64,000 bases of DNA from assembly GCA_954871525.1 (NCBI GenBank), contig OX940864.1, forward strand, positions 21,570,001-21,634,000, read 5' to 3'. Each line of letters opens with the position of its first letter. The stretch's first letter is position 1. Made by a program: the position numbers and the translations under genes. This document shows positions 1-12,200 of this stretch, one piece after another. Under the pieces are notes generated by a model that made no database searches, was not told the origin of the DNA, and was given only the letters and a program-made list of their open reading frames with translations. The DNA comes from Parietaria judaica (taxonomy: Eukaryota > Streptophyta > Magnoliopsida > Rosales > Urticaceae).

Positions 1-342
1 TGGCCAAGAAAAATATAGAGCGGAGGCGATCGAACGAGCGAATGAGTTGAGGGCTTCGAACGGTCCGGCGGCGAATCGAGGGAGGCAATCGGAGCGGCGA
101 CGAATCGAGGGAGGCGATCGACCGAGAAGAGCGAGAAGAGAGAATGTGCGAGAGAGAGATGGAAATGTCGTGAGAGAGACACGAGGAGGAGCAAAGAATG
201 AGAAGGGTATTTTGGGAAAAAAAAACTTGTAAATTGAGTATGATTTGGATTAATCAAACTTTGAGTAGTTTTTTAAATAGTTTGATATTTATTGAGGATT
301 TTGCTAATAAGCCATATATATATATATATAACCGTATCAGAC
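1..342. other. left edge, probable intron 3 of the CYP88-like gene
   Basis: This stretch lies downstream of a clean splice donor (AAG|GTCTGA read on the minus strand, GT at 342-341). It has no recognisable P450 exon on either strand. The first 230 bases are purine-rich and mildly repetitive (gagcgag-type units), followed by a short AT run near 313-330. It is best read as intron sequence continuing past the window, possibly containing a repeat. The remaining P450 exons (ExxR, PERF and heme-binding regions) should lie outside the window. Confidence 0.5.
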
Positions 343-2276
343 CTTTGCTCGCGCTAGGATGTGAGGGTTTTGTGTAAGGTAGATGATGACCCACAAAGCG
401 CTATGAGCAGAGCTTTCATGGCCGGCCAACATGAAGAGTAGTAGTAAATCCACGATATCTTCGTCCTCTAACTGGGCTCCTTGTTCATCTTCGACCGCCA
501 TTAACAGATCCATCATATCTTTCTTATTCTCACCGCTTTCATTATACCTTATTTTCTCCCTCTTGTTGTCCACCACTTTCTGAAGAATCTTCACTAGCTT
601 CTTTCTTGCCTGTCCATACATTCATATTTTTTATTTTTTATGTGTATATATATATGTATAATGTATCTAGATGCAGACTTAAATATGGTTTATTAGTAAT
701 ATTATAATAGCGATGAAAGTATCTAATATTTTATTTGTTTTATTTTTTTAGGCGAAAGTTTTCCATATCATTATATCATATTATGATAAAAAGTCCCAAA
801 AAAAAAAAAAAAAAAAATCCACCGTGAAAGTCTTTTTTTTTTTCGCGGTCAAAGTTTCCAATCCCAATGTCATCATATTTCTTTCCCATTAGATTCCAAC
901 AATATATTGTTAGCAAAAAATGTTAAAATAAATAAGTGTGACCTGAAGTTTTAATTTGGTAATAGAATAAATATATATTTAGTTGTACAATGTAATATAA
1001 CGTACAAATTAAAAACATCTAGTACATATATTCATTTTAACAATGGAATTTGATGGAATAGAAAATATTATGACATTGGAAACTTTCACGTTAAAAAAAT
1101 TGAGTATTTTTATCGTTATTATACGATGATTTTTAGAAGATTGAAATGTAATATGTAAAACATAAATATTTTTGTCGCTATTTAACCTGAAGGGCTCTGT
1201 GAAAAGCAAAGCCTGGTATGTTAATGACCATAGACCTCAAGCCAGTCAGCAAGTCGGAGTAGAGCTCGCCGACGGCCTCAACGTCGGAGTCGGAGGTGGG
1301 TCCCATGAAAATCGTGTTAATGACCTTGAAGGTGGCCTTGCGAAGCTCGACGACGAGCTCGATGGGGCTGCCGGAGCTGGACCAGAGGCGCAAGTGGTCG
1401 ACGACGATGCGCTCGATGGATGGGATGTACATGGAGAGCGCTTCGTGGCCGTTGATGGGCGAAGTGGTGATGCGGCGGAGGCGCTTGTGCTCGGCGGCAG
1501 AGACGTTGTGGAAGACCCGGCGGCCCATGAGGATGAAGGTAGATTTCGGGTAGCCAATCTTGAAGGTTGCCTCGTCGGTCATCGCTTTCCGGCACATCTC
1601 CGGTAAGCACACGATCACGCTGGGGTTCCCGAAGAGGTGGGTCTTGTAAATTCCGGTCTTGCCATATCTGCCGTTTCCAACAAATTAAATTACGAAATAA
1701 TTTTGGAAAGCTTTGTCTTTTTATTATTTATTATTATCTTTTTATAGTCTATATACTTTTATATTTATCTTTCAATTTTATATATTTGCTTATTATGTAG
1801 CTTTGTTTTTATAATTTTGTCTCCATGTATATCTTCATAATTTATTAATTTATTGTCCATTCTGTACCGATTTTAACTTCGTCTTTACATTTTCGTCACT
1901 ATGTAACTTTTAGACATATAACGATAACTTGACAAAACAAAAGATAAGAATATAAATAATTATCATTTATCAGAGCTGTTCAAGATACTCGAAACTTGAA
2001 AATAAAAGTAAAATAGAAGTGAAAGGTGTAAGATCACCTGGAAGCCATATTGGAAACAAACGAATCGGGATCGGTGGATTTGAAAGCGCGGAGGAACGTG
2101 AGGAGATTGCCGAGAAGAGGCCAACCCATGTCTCCCGGCGGAAGAGGGTGTTTGGAGTTTCTTCCGAAACGAGCAACGTAATACAGCTCATTGAACCTCC
2201 TAAGAAACCCGAACACGAACAACAAACCGCCCAGCAAAACCGACACCGTCGTTACCCACATCGGATCCAACTCCAT
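343..2276 (-). CDS. CYP88-like cytochrome P450, 3' part outside window
   Basis: Three exons are visible: 2276-2038, 1667-1187 and 609-343, all with GT-AG borders and compatible phases (2, 0, 0), giving about 329 residues. The N-terminus has a hydrophobic ER anchor followed by the proline hinge LPPGDMGWPLLGN. The wording of the hinge, the FLRAFKSTDPDSF block and the K-R-L-R-R / NGHEALS blocks of exon 2 are those of the CYP88 family. Exon 3 carries the I-helix oxygen-binding motif AGHESS, so the oxygen-activation site looks intact. The C-terminal exons are beyond the edge, so completeness cannot be judged. Known CYP88 enzymes include ent-kaurenoic acid oxidase (CYP88A, gibberellin pathway) and triterpene oxidases such as licorice CYP88D6 and cucurbit CYP88L. 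A triterpene role is inferred from the neighbouring OSC and the shared promoter. A gibberellin enzyme remains the alternative. Confidence 0.85.
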
Positions 2277-2283
2277 GACAGTA

Positions 2284-2405
2284 CTCTTACTTAATTACTG
2301 GATTCTTAAGGCTGTGATGAAACCTATGAAGGAACCCAACGCGTATTTATAGGTAGTTTACGTTAAAATAGAATATATTAAACTACTATAGTATAGCATT
2401 ATTCG
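2284..2405 (-). promoter_or_regulatory. core promoter and leader of the CYP88-like gene
   Basis: Read on the minus strand there is a TATA box, TATAAATA (2351-2344), 68 bases before the ATG. Downstream is the leader motif CACAGCCTTAAGAATCCAG (2316-2298). Both occur in the same order upstream of the OSC (TATA 8843-8850, leader 8875-8893), with only a few substitutions and one short gap between them. The transcription start is inferred to lie between the TATA box and the leader motif. Confidence 0.8.
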
Positions 2406-2423
2406 AATTTTAGGTCCCACAAT

Positions 2424-2831
2424 TAGTCCCCAAAATGTGAGCAAATTTGGTACCCGACCGGACCAAAATATTTTTGCCGCCCAAAACCCGGTACCGGATT
2501 TATCCGGTTCAGGAAAAGGTCGGACCCGGATAAATCCGGTTCCGGGTTTTTTAAAAAATATTTTTTTATTTATTTAATTCGTTTATTTAATGTGTAGTCC
2601 TTTAATCTGGGCCGTCGGATCGCGAGATCGACGGCCCAGATTATAGCTTTTAATTTTTTTAATTTTTTATTTTTAAAAAGGCCGGAACCGGACCTATCTG
2701 GGTCCGACTTTTTCCGGACCCGGATAGTTCCGGTTCCGACTTTTTCCGAACCCGGATAGTTCCGGGTCCGACTTTTTAAAAAAAAAAAAAGTGGATTCGG
2801 GTTTTAATCCGGATCCACATTTTTGAGACTA
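2424..2831. mobile_element. hAT-like MITE in the CYP88-like promoter
   Basis: A 408-bp GC-richer block is flanked by a perfect 8-bp duplication, CCCACAAT (2416-2423 and 2832-2839). The ends are short imperfect inverted repeats: TAGTCCCCAAAATGTG on the left and TAGTCTCAAAAATGTG at the right end read inwards. The interior is rich in CCGGAT/ATCCGG words and has no coding capacity. An 8-bp duplication with short TIRs fits the hAT superfamily. It splits the promoter homology shared with the OSC. Confidence 0.85.
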
Positions 2832-2859
2832 CCCACAATATTATAGACGTGTCACAAGA

Positions 2860-3200
2860 TTATTTTAATATGTAAATGAGTTGGTGCACCACACTGTTCA
2901 CTTTTGTTTACACTCAGCTGAGCACCGACGTTTATATTGCAAGTAATGTGATAATATGGATTGAATTATTTATATATAAATATTTTAAGAAGTTCTACGC
3001 AACTTCTAACTTCTAATACTTAATAGTAATACAAAATGATTTTGTATTTATTCTATTTATTATTACTAATCATGCAATCTTTAGTCAACGATCTCCAGCT
3101 TCCATTTATTACTATCATCTCGAAAAAACTTTCATGGATTAGTTGGTAATTAATGCAATATCTTTTACATTAAAATAGATTATATTTAATTTTTAGACCT
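2860..3200 (-). promoter_or_regulatory. distal promoter module of the CYP88-like gene, homologous to the OSC promoter
   Basis: On the minus strand this carries TCGTTGACTAAAGATTGCA (3091-3073), containing a W-box core TTGAC. The identical 19-mer lies at 8494-8512 upstream of the OSC. Flanking stretches also align in order: a GCTGGAGA block before the W-box, an AATAAATA...ATCATTTTG block after it, and AACGT(T/C)(A/G)GTGCTC with TGTAAACA closer to the gene. Subtracting the MITE and its duplication, W-box to TATA spacing is about 306 bases here and about 331 in the OSC. Confidence 0.75.
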
Positions 3201-3760
3201 ACAGTCTTATAAATCACATATTATATTACTAGCTTTAGCATTACTTCGATTTTTTTACTGTAGGTATGTGAAATGATTACAAAGACATATGCTATCATTT
3301 GGCTATTAATTAGCTAAAGAAAATATTCGTGAATAAATTATTTTACTAATTTAGAAATTCAAAACAAAAGGGCATAATTATAATTAATAAAATCGTTTAA
3401 ACTTAATACATAAATAATCTGATCTTGAGTTATTTTTTTTACTTATTATCTGGGAAGTGGAAAATTCACACTGATTTTGTGGCTAATAAGAATTCAAAAG
3501 GATTTATTATAGATACACGTCAAGAAAATTATTTTAAAGAAGGGATTTTGGCTTCATTCTCCTTCACCTATCTATAATATAGTACACATTATTATTTAGT
3601 TTACATTTATTAAATAGAATAGAACACCTCCACCTATCTATAACTTAGTGCACATTGTTATTTAGTTTGCATTTATTAGATAGAACACCAACGTTTATAT
3701 TGCCACTCATTTGATTATATAAATTGAATTATTTATATATAAATCTTTTGATAAATTTTA
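3121..3760. repeat. extra copies of promoter-derived segments
   Basis: A stretch near 3687-3746 (caacgtttatattgc ... gaattatttatatataaat) repeats the segment at 2926-2981 of the P450 promoter. Within 3548-3680, two copies of a roughly 80-base unit (cacctatctataa ... tttagtt(t/g)acatttatta) stand in tandem. The block at 3145-3190, read on the minus strand (tattttaatgtaaaagatattgca), matches 8795-8818 just upstream of the OSC TATA box. The promoter DNA here has therefore been locally duplicated more than once. Confidence 0.6.
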
Positions 3761-3795
3761 CTGAGTTTCTATATCATTTGGGATAGGGATCGCAA

Positions 3796-3851
3796 CATAA
3801 GTACCCGAAGTCTTCGGTTTGTCTTGACTTCGAAGACTTCATGTACTTATG
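3796..3851. repeat. 56-nt imperfect inverted repeat (hairpin)
   Basis: The arms are 3796-3816 and 3831-3851. They pair at 19 of 21 positions around a 14-base loop. The arm sequence is CATAAGTAC plus two unpaired bases plus GAAGTCTTCG. It lies about 1.5 kb upstream of the CYP88-like gene in otherwise AT-rich DNA. It could be a small foldback element or a transcribed hairpin. Nothing shows that it is expressed. Confidence 0.6.
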
Positions 3852-3859
3852 CTTAAATT

Positions 3860-6800
3860 ATAATGACTTCGGTTAAATACAAGTCAACTTAGTCCAGATT
3901 TGAATTCACTTAGTGAGATTTTGGACATCCATATTAAAAAAAATGATAATGTTGGGAATTTTCTCCGTGAGAAAGAAATTAAAAACTTTTTCTGTTAATA
4001 TTTAAACATTGCTTCACAAACAAAACTATATTAGCTACCCTCAAAATTTGATAATTTCAAAACATCTCTCACATAATTAAAAAAAATTACCAGCCCCCGT
4101 TCTAATAAAATCCAGACCCTGTAGATGCTCGTAGAACTTTATTATAAGGATTTAACGCTAGTTTTTTTATAATATTAAAATTATGCAAAAAATAAATAAA
4201 AATAAATAATAATACTATGTCAATACTCAATATTATGATTATCGCTGCAAAAATCCTAATACTTTTTTGTCTTGATTAAATATTTTGGTTTAGCCTTTCC
4301 CTTCGACTAAGGTAGGTGAAGTTGCTTTTTCCTTAAAATTCTATATTTTTTAACTACCAATAGTTTAAGTACAATATATTATTAATTAATTCCTTAGAAA
4401 GGTCATAGATTATCTATAAGATAAGCATACGGCCATGCACATATAATACACGAGAAAGAGGTATAGGTGGGACCTAAATGGCTAAGCACGTGATAAATAT
4501 GACTTTTATAAACAACTAATTATCAATGGAACCAATGGCAATTCCAATCAATGAATTTCTATAAATAAAGGGTTATTATGGATAAAAGTACCTAAGTAAT
4601 TTGAAAATGTAGCGATGTAGAGTCAAGTTAAAAAAAATCATGGCAATAATACCAAAGTTTCACTTTTTAGAAAAATTTAAAGAATTCCATCCATATTGAC
4701 GTTAGTTCCGTTAACTTATTTGTCAGATGTGTCATTTTTCAGATTTATCATTTCCCTTTCAAAGCTAAACGCCGACTTCGGAGTTAGCAACGCTAAATTG
4801 AGAAAAAAAATTGCACAACTTTCGTATTTTAGCAACTTTCGAATTCGGAGAATAATTGAACATCGTACTTAAAGGTTTGCTTTATTTTTTGAAGAGAGAA
4901 ATTATACAAACTACCAAATTTATGGTACATCTTACGTAAATGATTGTGCTCACATACTAACACATATTTGTGAAAAATCAATCTTGAGTGCCTGATATAA
5001 ATATAAGGAACATCCAACATATTTGTGAAAAACGAATACCACTAAATGCAATAACTGACTTGTATTTAATTATTATTCCACCCATGTTTTGTGCGAGAGT
5101 AATAATTATGACGTTTTTGGTTATAGTATTTTTTTTCTTTTCGAATTTCTTTTGAGTGACCAATAATATATGTGTATATATATAAACATTAATATATAGA
5201 GTATAATCGCTATAAATTAATAAAGGTTAGATTTGAGAGTTAACTATATAATTAAAATTATTAATTAATTGAGTATTAAAATTAATTATATTATTTTGAG
5301 TCAGGATTGAAATATATTATTTAATCGAAATTTTATTGTAGTTATATTACTTGAGTGTAAAGTCCAAGAATGTATGGAAATCATTGTTCACGTACCATTT
5401 TTTAAAAGTAATGCAAATTTTTCCCAGTAAGAACTGCAAGGTGTTTTTTTTTTTTTTTTTTTTAATAGTATGAAAATTAAATGAAACTAAACAAAAGAGC
5501 GTTTTCCGACACTTTTCACCAAGCGCTCTCAAAACTCTCAATATTGATGATGTTGATCATTTAACGCAAAAATTTGGAACACCACGGAAAATACAACGTG
5601 ATGCCTAAAATAATTTTCAATAATTTTTATAATGTAAAATTTTATTTTTTTTAATTTTTTTTTATAAATAAATGACAACAATCACGTAATAACATTGTAA
5701 CATCTATAAAAATTAAATAGATAAAGTTACTTTAAACAAAATATAAAGTAATTTTTTTTAAAATATTGTACAATAGATTCCCCATCGACAGAAACAGAAA
5801 TATATATCTCGATGACCACGTTTTGAGGCATTTATAGAAAATAATTAACTATTTATTAATTTTGAATGAATTAAAGACAATCAATGAGAAATAACTAAAA
5901 GTGGAAAAATCATAATAATAAAAATAGCTATTATGTTGAAATGCGATCAAACTAATAGAGCGAAACGTGGAATAATAATATGTCGCTATTTGAAACTTCC
6001 TGATAGAGACTAACGTTTTTATTTTTAAACTATTTTCACAAAAAATCATATCATTAACAAAAATTTACCACTAAAATTAAGGATTACAACTCATTAAATT
6101 GCAGTATTTTACCTCAAATAAGATGATAAATTATGTTTTTTTTTTTCATTTTCTTTTAAATAACATGTTTTGTTGATGTTAAGAGTCGATCCTGAATCTT
6201 TCCTAAAGAAAGATCTTGAAATTAAAGCAACAACCAAAGCTTACTACATGCTCAATTTATTACTTGATTGACGGTTAATATTTTATACATAATATCTCGT
6301 TTTTTATTTTTAAACTTTTTTTATTTTTTCAGTTTTTTACGTGCCATTTTTCAAGTGGTGTCCGAGCATACCCTCGCCTATAGGTGAAAATACTTATTAT
6401 CGGCTTAGATAGTGAAAACTCCGGTATTTTTTTTTAATTTTTTTTTTCTCAATATATATCACAATCGTTCTTCGGAAGTGTTGAAGATCACAATGAAGAG
6501 TGTTGAATAAGAATAGACGAACTGGTAAAAATAGTCTAATATATATATATAGTAGGAGCAAATTTAAGTTGTATTTGTACTTGCTTTTTTATTTTTATAT
6601 TTATTTTGAATATTACGTCCTTATAAGCTAATAATAACTTCCTTCTTATTATAATCGGATTGGTGACGTTTTTCATATTTTTTCTATGAGATAAAGGGGC
6701 ACTCCTACTTTGACTAAATTGAACCCATACAGTGCCTACTTTGTTTGACAAACAAAATTATTTATACACAGTTACACTGCATATATGAAAAAGAAACTTG

Positions 6801-7689
6801 TACATATTCACGTCATAAGTACTAATATTCTTCTAAAAAATAACAATAAGTCTCAATTCTCTTTTTTTAGCTGGCCAAAGTACCAAAATCATAATATTAT
6901 ATATAAGATAGGTACTAAAAACCCCGATAAAAAGAAACAAATCTCAAATATGATGTCAAAATTTTAATATTTTGTCCAGCTAAAAAAATAATAATCTAAA
7001 GTTTACTTTTTGAAAGAAAATTAGTACTTGTGCCGAAAATAACCTTAATGTTGTTGATTGAGATCTGAGACCTATTAAGATATCTGTTTCTGTATATATA
7101 TCAGTGCGCGGTGCGCTGGATAAAATATCCAATTAGTAGCTGCTAAAATATTAGATTGTGTTGCACATGTTATTAGAACATGTGCGACACATATATATTC
7201 GTCATCATCATAAATTCAAGCACTAGAGACTCGTTAATTTCTCTTTCCCAGTAGTGAGACTAAAACAATTCAACATGTTTCTTTTTTTGGTGGCCTCTCA
7301 ATTACTATCATATCTTGACAATAATTATCTTGACAATAATTAGGTCCGCACTCGAGACCCGATTGTGATATGAAGTAAATGAGTTTATTAAGTCTTATTC
7401 TTAAGAACACGATTAATATGGTTAAATATTAATATAAAAATATAAGAACGCAATGAGACGATGACAATTCATTTTATGTGTCTGGATCATTGTTTTTTAT
7501 TAAATAAATTGAAAAAATATATTTGTTCTTTTTATAATAATACGATAAGTTAAATGGATATAAACGGGTGATCAACATGAATGACATTATAACACGACTA
7601 ATTAAATATTTTAATCATCAAACACGACTAATAAACAAAATGAGTCTAGCTAAATCTATGTGATATGTACAATTAAATATAACCATGAC
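3860..7689. other. AT-rich intergenic DNA without a recognisable gene
   Basis: Only short chance open frames occur here, none with a recognisable domain. The stretch contains poly-A/T tracts (for example 5443-5463), AT microsatellite patches and a small foldback near 6862-6990 (TTTTTTAGCTGG and its complement). Some blocks look like degraded MITE ends, but no paired ends with target duplications were found. Confidence 0.6.
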
Positions 7690-7697
7690 ACAACATA

Positions 7698-8291
7698 CAG
7701 GGGCGGAGCTAGAACATTAACTAAGAGGGGGCGAAAATTAATAGATCATAAATTTCAAAATAAAACGCTACTATTACACATTGCAGTATAACTATTTCTT
7801 ATGAACTTTCGATTTATGAAACTAGTTCATTATGGTCTCTATACGGTTAAATTCCACATGTTGTTACATTCTCAAAATATTAATATAATTTTTTTCTCCA
7901 ATATTTAAAACTTTGCACGTCTTAAATTATTGATTGGTGGTTTTTATTATTATATAAGTTGTAATCATTTTACTATACCTATTATTAAGTAAAGTACAAA
8001 GATTTTAACAATGTATCTCTAGATTTAGAAGATACATGAAAATAATTGTAATCGTAAAGACACTTGCTAATATTTTTTTTATAGAAAATATGCTGGGAAT
8101 GAGAATTGAACCCAAGACTATAACTTGGCGGAACAACTTTAAGAGTAACAAGATTCCACTACACTGTAGTGACATTCAAGTTACAAATGTTATGTTTATA
8201 TTTATATATAACTTTATAGTAATATGAATAAATTAAAATTAAAATAACAAGCTCGAATCAAGTAGGGGCGGCCGATCCCGCTCCGCCCCTC
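7698..8291. mobile_element. hAT-type MITE upstream of the OSC
   Basis: The left end reads CAGGGGCGGAGC. The right end is its inverse, GCTCCGCCCCTC, with one changed terminal base. The 594-bp element is flanked by ACAACATA (7690-7697) and ACAACATG (8292-8299), an 8-bp duplication with one mismatch. The interior is AT-rich with no convincing coding region. The CAGGGGCGGA terminus and 8-bp duplication are typical of plant hAT MITEs. It lies about 550 bases upstream of the OSC TATA box. Confidence 0.85.
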
Positions 8292-8469
8292 ACAACATGA
8301 ACAAGACAAATAATATGAATTATCACCTCTAATTAATTTTCTATAAGATTTTCTGATCTCTTCAACAAAACTACATCGATTAACAAGCCAGTAATTATAC
8401 TATATATATGTCACTCTAAAATCATGTCATTGAAGTGGTATATGATTGATTATTCTTGTAATAGAATAA

Positions 8470-8895
8470 TCATATCAATTGCAGCTGGAGAAATCGTTGA
8501 CTAAAGATTGCACGAAAGCGCACAGATAATGAGAAATAAAATAAATAAATCATTTTGGAGCAGGGAAACCACAAGGTAGGCTGCGTATTAGAAATTGTCG
8601 AAAACTAATCAAAATACTCAAGTAAAAATAGTTCAATTCAAACACGTGAGTTCCATGTAACGTTAGTGCTCTGGTTAGTAAATGTAAACATAAAATAACA
8701 ATGCGCACGAACTAATTGATGGGTGCAGGGGAATGCAGCCAAAATCCCTTATTTTTAAATAGATTTAGCTAAATGATTGCATATATGTAATATATTTTAA
8801 TGTAAATGATATTGCATGCAGTTAATACCACTCAAAGAGACCTATAAATACGCACTCGGTTTCTTAGGTCTTATCACAGCCTTAAGAATCCAGCA
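8470..8895 (+). promoter_or_regulatory. promoter of the OSC gene, homologous to the CYP88-like promoter
   Basis: It contains the W-box 19-mer TCGTTGACTAAAGATTGCA (8494-8512), a G-box-like ACACGTGA (8642-8649), the TATA box TATAAATA (8843-8850) and the leader motif CACAGCCTTAAGAATCCAG (8875-8893). All but the G-box recur in the same order upstream of the divergent CYP88-like P450. W-boxes bind WRKY factors and G-boxes bind bHLH/bZIP factors. Which factor acts here cannot be told from sequence. Confidence 0.8.
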
Positions 8896-9013
8896 TTAAT
8901 ACACTACACATTCATTTCAAAGTAAGTCTCTCATCATTCTCTAGAAAAAAGAGTATTCACACACACGGCTCTCACAGTCTCACTAATATACTACTTCTAC
9001 ATATAATAAACTG

Positions 9014-9067
<54 letters not shown>

Positions 9068-9246
9068 TGAGTGCTTGTAAATAAAAACACACATGTATGT
9101 TGTACACGTTATGAAGAGCACATTATATGTTATATGCCCATTTTATTGATCCACTCAATAGTGATAATAATTATAGATATATCTGTACATTTAATTTCTG
9201 AAAAATATATGCGATGCATGTCTAGGTCAATATTGTTACGTATACC
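8896..9246 (+). promoter_or_regulatory. OSC 5' leader with (AT)n tract, possible leader intron
   Basis: The TATA box is nearly 400 bases from the ATG, against 68 in the sister promoter. The extra length includes an (AT)n run of about 48 bases (9015-9062). A donor-like AAA|GTAAGT occurs near 8923 and an acceptor-like CTAG near 9223, so the AT tract may lie in a 5'-UTR intron. That is inference and would need transcript evidence. Confidence 0.45.
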
Positions 9247-12200
9247 ATGTGGAGGTTGAAGGTCGGCGAAGGTGGGCCATGGGTGAGCACCACGACCAAT
9301 CACGTCGGTCGGCAGTACTGGGAGTTCGATCCCGAAGCTGGAATGCCGGAGGAGCGCACTCAAGTAGAGCGTATTCACCGAGAATACTCTGAAAAACGGC
9401 ATCGCAACAATCAGAGCGCTGATCTTCTGGCCAGAATGCAAGTACGTAAATTACTTGTCATTGTTAGCTTTTTGTTTTATATACATTTTTTTAATAAAAT
9501 TTAAAGAATCATCAGAAGAATTGTATTAAACTTGTTTGTTTATAGTAGTTTGTATTACAAAGTGTGTAATTATAAATTACTACTGTTGGGATTATGAGTT
9601 ATGACTATTTATCATCATCTTGTGACCTGAAATATTATTCTATAAATTATTTGAAAATGGCAGCTTAGGAAGGAGAACGGGAAGAGAGTGATCCCGGCAG
9701 CGGTGAAGGTGGGCGAGAGGGGCGAGATAACGGCGCAAGCAGTGGGGACGACACTTGAAAGGGCTCTTTCGTACTTCTCTTCCATCCAGTCTGGCAGTGG
9801 CCACTGGCCTTCTCAGCTCAGTGGTGGTCTGTTCTTCATGCCTACAATGGTAATCGATTAATTATATAAATGAATGCTACAATTATTGTTCTTGAAGATA
9901 TATTTTAATAAATTTTGCTCTTTTATTTTTGAATTTATAATATATCTTGAATATTTGTTGATTTACTCATTTTTTTTTTCTTCTTCTTCAGATTATAATG
10001 TCATATATCACGGGCACACTAGGTGTATCTTTTGGACCAGAACTCCGCAAAGAAGTAATTCGATACATTCACAATCACCAGGTATATTACTTACACATAT
10101 GCAAATATAACACCAGTGTATATATATATATATATATATATGATTTTAATATATATATATATGGTTTTGCGTATAGAATGAAGATGGAGGATGGGGTTTG
10201 CACGTGGAGAGTGACAGCACGATGTTCGGAACGGCAGAGAACTACGTAGCGCTGAGGCTGCTGGGAGAGAGCCGGGAAGACAGCGTCGTGGCCAAGGCCA
10301 GAAAGTGGATTCTCGACCGTGGCGGAGCCGTCGGAATTTGCTCCCGGGGGAAGTTTTGGCTCACGGTATATATTTGTTTATTCTTACTTGTTAACTATTT
10401 CTATCTTATATTCTTGCTTTCTGATATGACTACATGCTGATCATGACGCATGGTCAAAAAAATAATAATTAATTAATTAGATAAGGACAGATTATATTCT
10501 TGATCACGCACTCACTCCCATAATTGACTTGTACTAGGATGATAAAATAAATGTTAGGATTCAAATATATTAAATTAAATAAGAGAACGTTCTAGGATAA
10601 TAAAATACCTGTGTTAATTAAATAAATAAGAGAACGTACTAGGATGATAAAATAAATGTGAGAATTCAAATAAAATATATAAATAAGAGAATATGAAATG
10701 GTTTGAAAGTAGGTCTTAATTAAGCTTTTAATTGGAATTACATTTGTGATTAATACAATTATTTGTTGCCGAAAACTAATTTATTAGAATTGAAAAACTG
10801 TCTTTATTTGATAGTTTAGTGCAGTTTCATGTTTGGCAGTATTGTTGATCATATGCGCGGTCATACCTACGATCTCCTTATCCATAGAGCGGAGTTGGTC
10901 CGTTTCGGTTGAGATATTTAAGGAATTCGTTCTCCCTTATCTGCTGGTCAAATATCAGAGTTAAATGAGCTGGATAAATTCGAATTATTGAGAAAATACT
11001 TAGTCAAGGAAAGACTAAGTAAAAAGCCTTAAAATGAGGAAGAAGTGGTTATCTTGTTGAGAGCTTTTGGGGATCTATTTAAACTGATCTAGGGCACTCA
11101 ATTTCGTTCATCCTTTCAGCCATAAAGTCAGAGAAAATCGTTAAGAGCTACAGAGAGCATTCTACGCATTTTCTCACAATTTCTGTGGATCGTTCGTTGG
11201 CGTTTTCTTCCCGATAAGAAGTCTGAAGAGGTCTGAAGAACTTCAGTATCGTCAACGAAGTTGTGCATACTTGCACAGATCGACACTCGCCGGAAGTCGC
11301 CTTACCCGCTTGCCGAGCCGCCGTGTCGTCGTCTTAATCAGCAGGTTACAAGTCTGGTTACATCGCTGGTCGCACTGGTTAGAGTGTATTTTCCAGTTTG
11401 TTGTTCGGTGAACAAATCGATTGTGTAACGTCCATCTTGTAATTATCAATGTTGATTAATCTGGGTGAGGGCCCCGCAGAGTAGATAGGTATCGAACTGC
11501 GTTAATAAAACATCGCGTGTGTCTCTTTATTTTTGCGTGTGTTTGTTTATCGTTATTTTCCGCTTAACCGAAGAACGTGACGTTTCAATTGGTATCAGAG
11601 CTTGTCGCTGCAATATATATTCTTTGATTTCAAAGGCAGCGGAAAGATCTAGGTGTTCTTCGAATCACGATGGGTTCGCGCGAAAATATTGTTCTTATAA
11701 GACCACCGATGTTAGACGGTACAAACTATTCGTATTGGAAAGCTCGAATGACTATCTACATCCAATCGTTTGACACAAAAGCTTGGAGTGTTGTGAAACA
11801 TGGCTGGAGTTCTCCCATGAAGAAAAATACAAAAGGAGAATTTGTTGAAAAACTGCTAAGTGAATGGAATACCGAAGATGAGACCGCATCCCTAGCAAAT
11901 TGTCGTGCCTTAAATGCGATCGTATCTGCGGTCGACGAAGGACAGTTTAGGCTCATATCTACGTGTGCTACTGCCAAACAAGCATGGGAAGCATTGCAAA
12001 ATCTCCATGAAGGAACCTCAGCCGTTCGAACCTCGAAACTCCAAATGCTTGCATCAAAATTTGAGGAACTACGTATGACCGAGGATGAAACCATTGCAGA
12101 CTTCAATGGAAATCTTCGTGAAATCTCAAATCAAGCTTTTCAACTTGGAAAAGTATATTCTAATCTAAAATTGGTTAGAAAAACGCTTCGGTCATTACCA

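Noticed and set aside
1172..1610. Plus-strand open frames over the CYP88-like exon 2
   Set aside because: GC-rich antisense shadows of a well-supported minus-strand exon.
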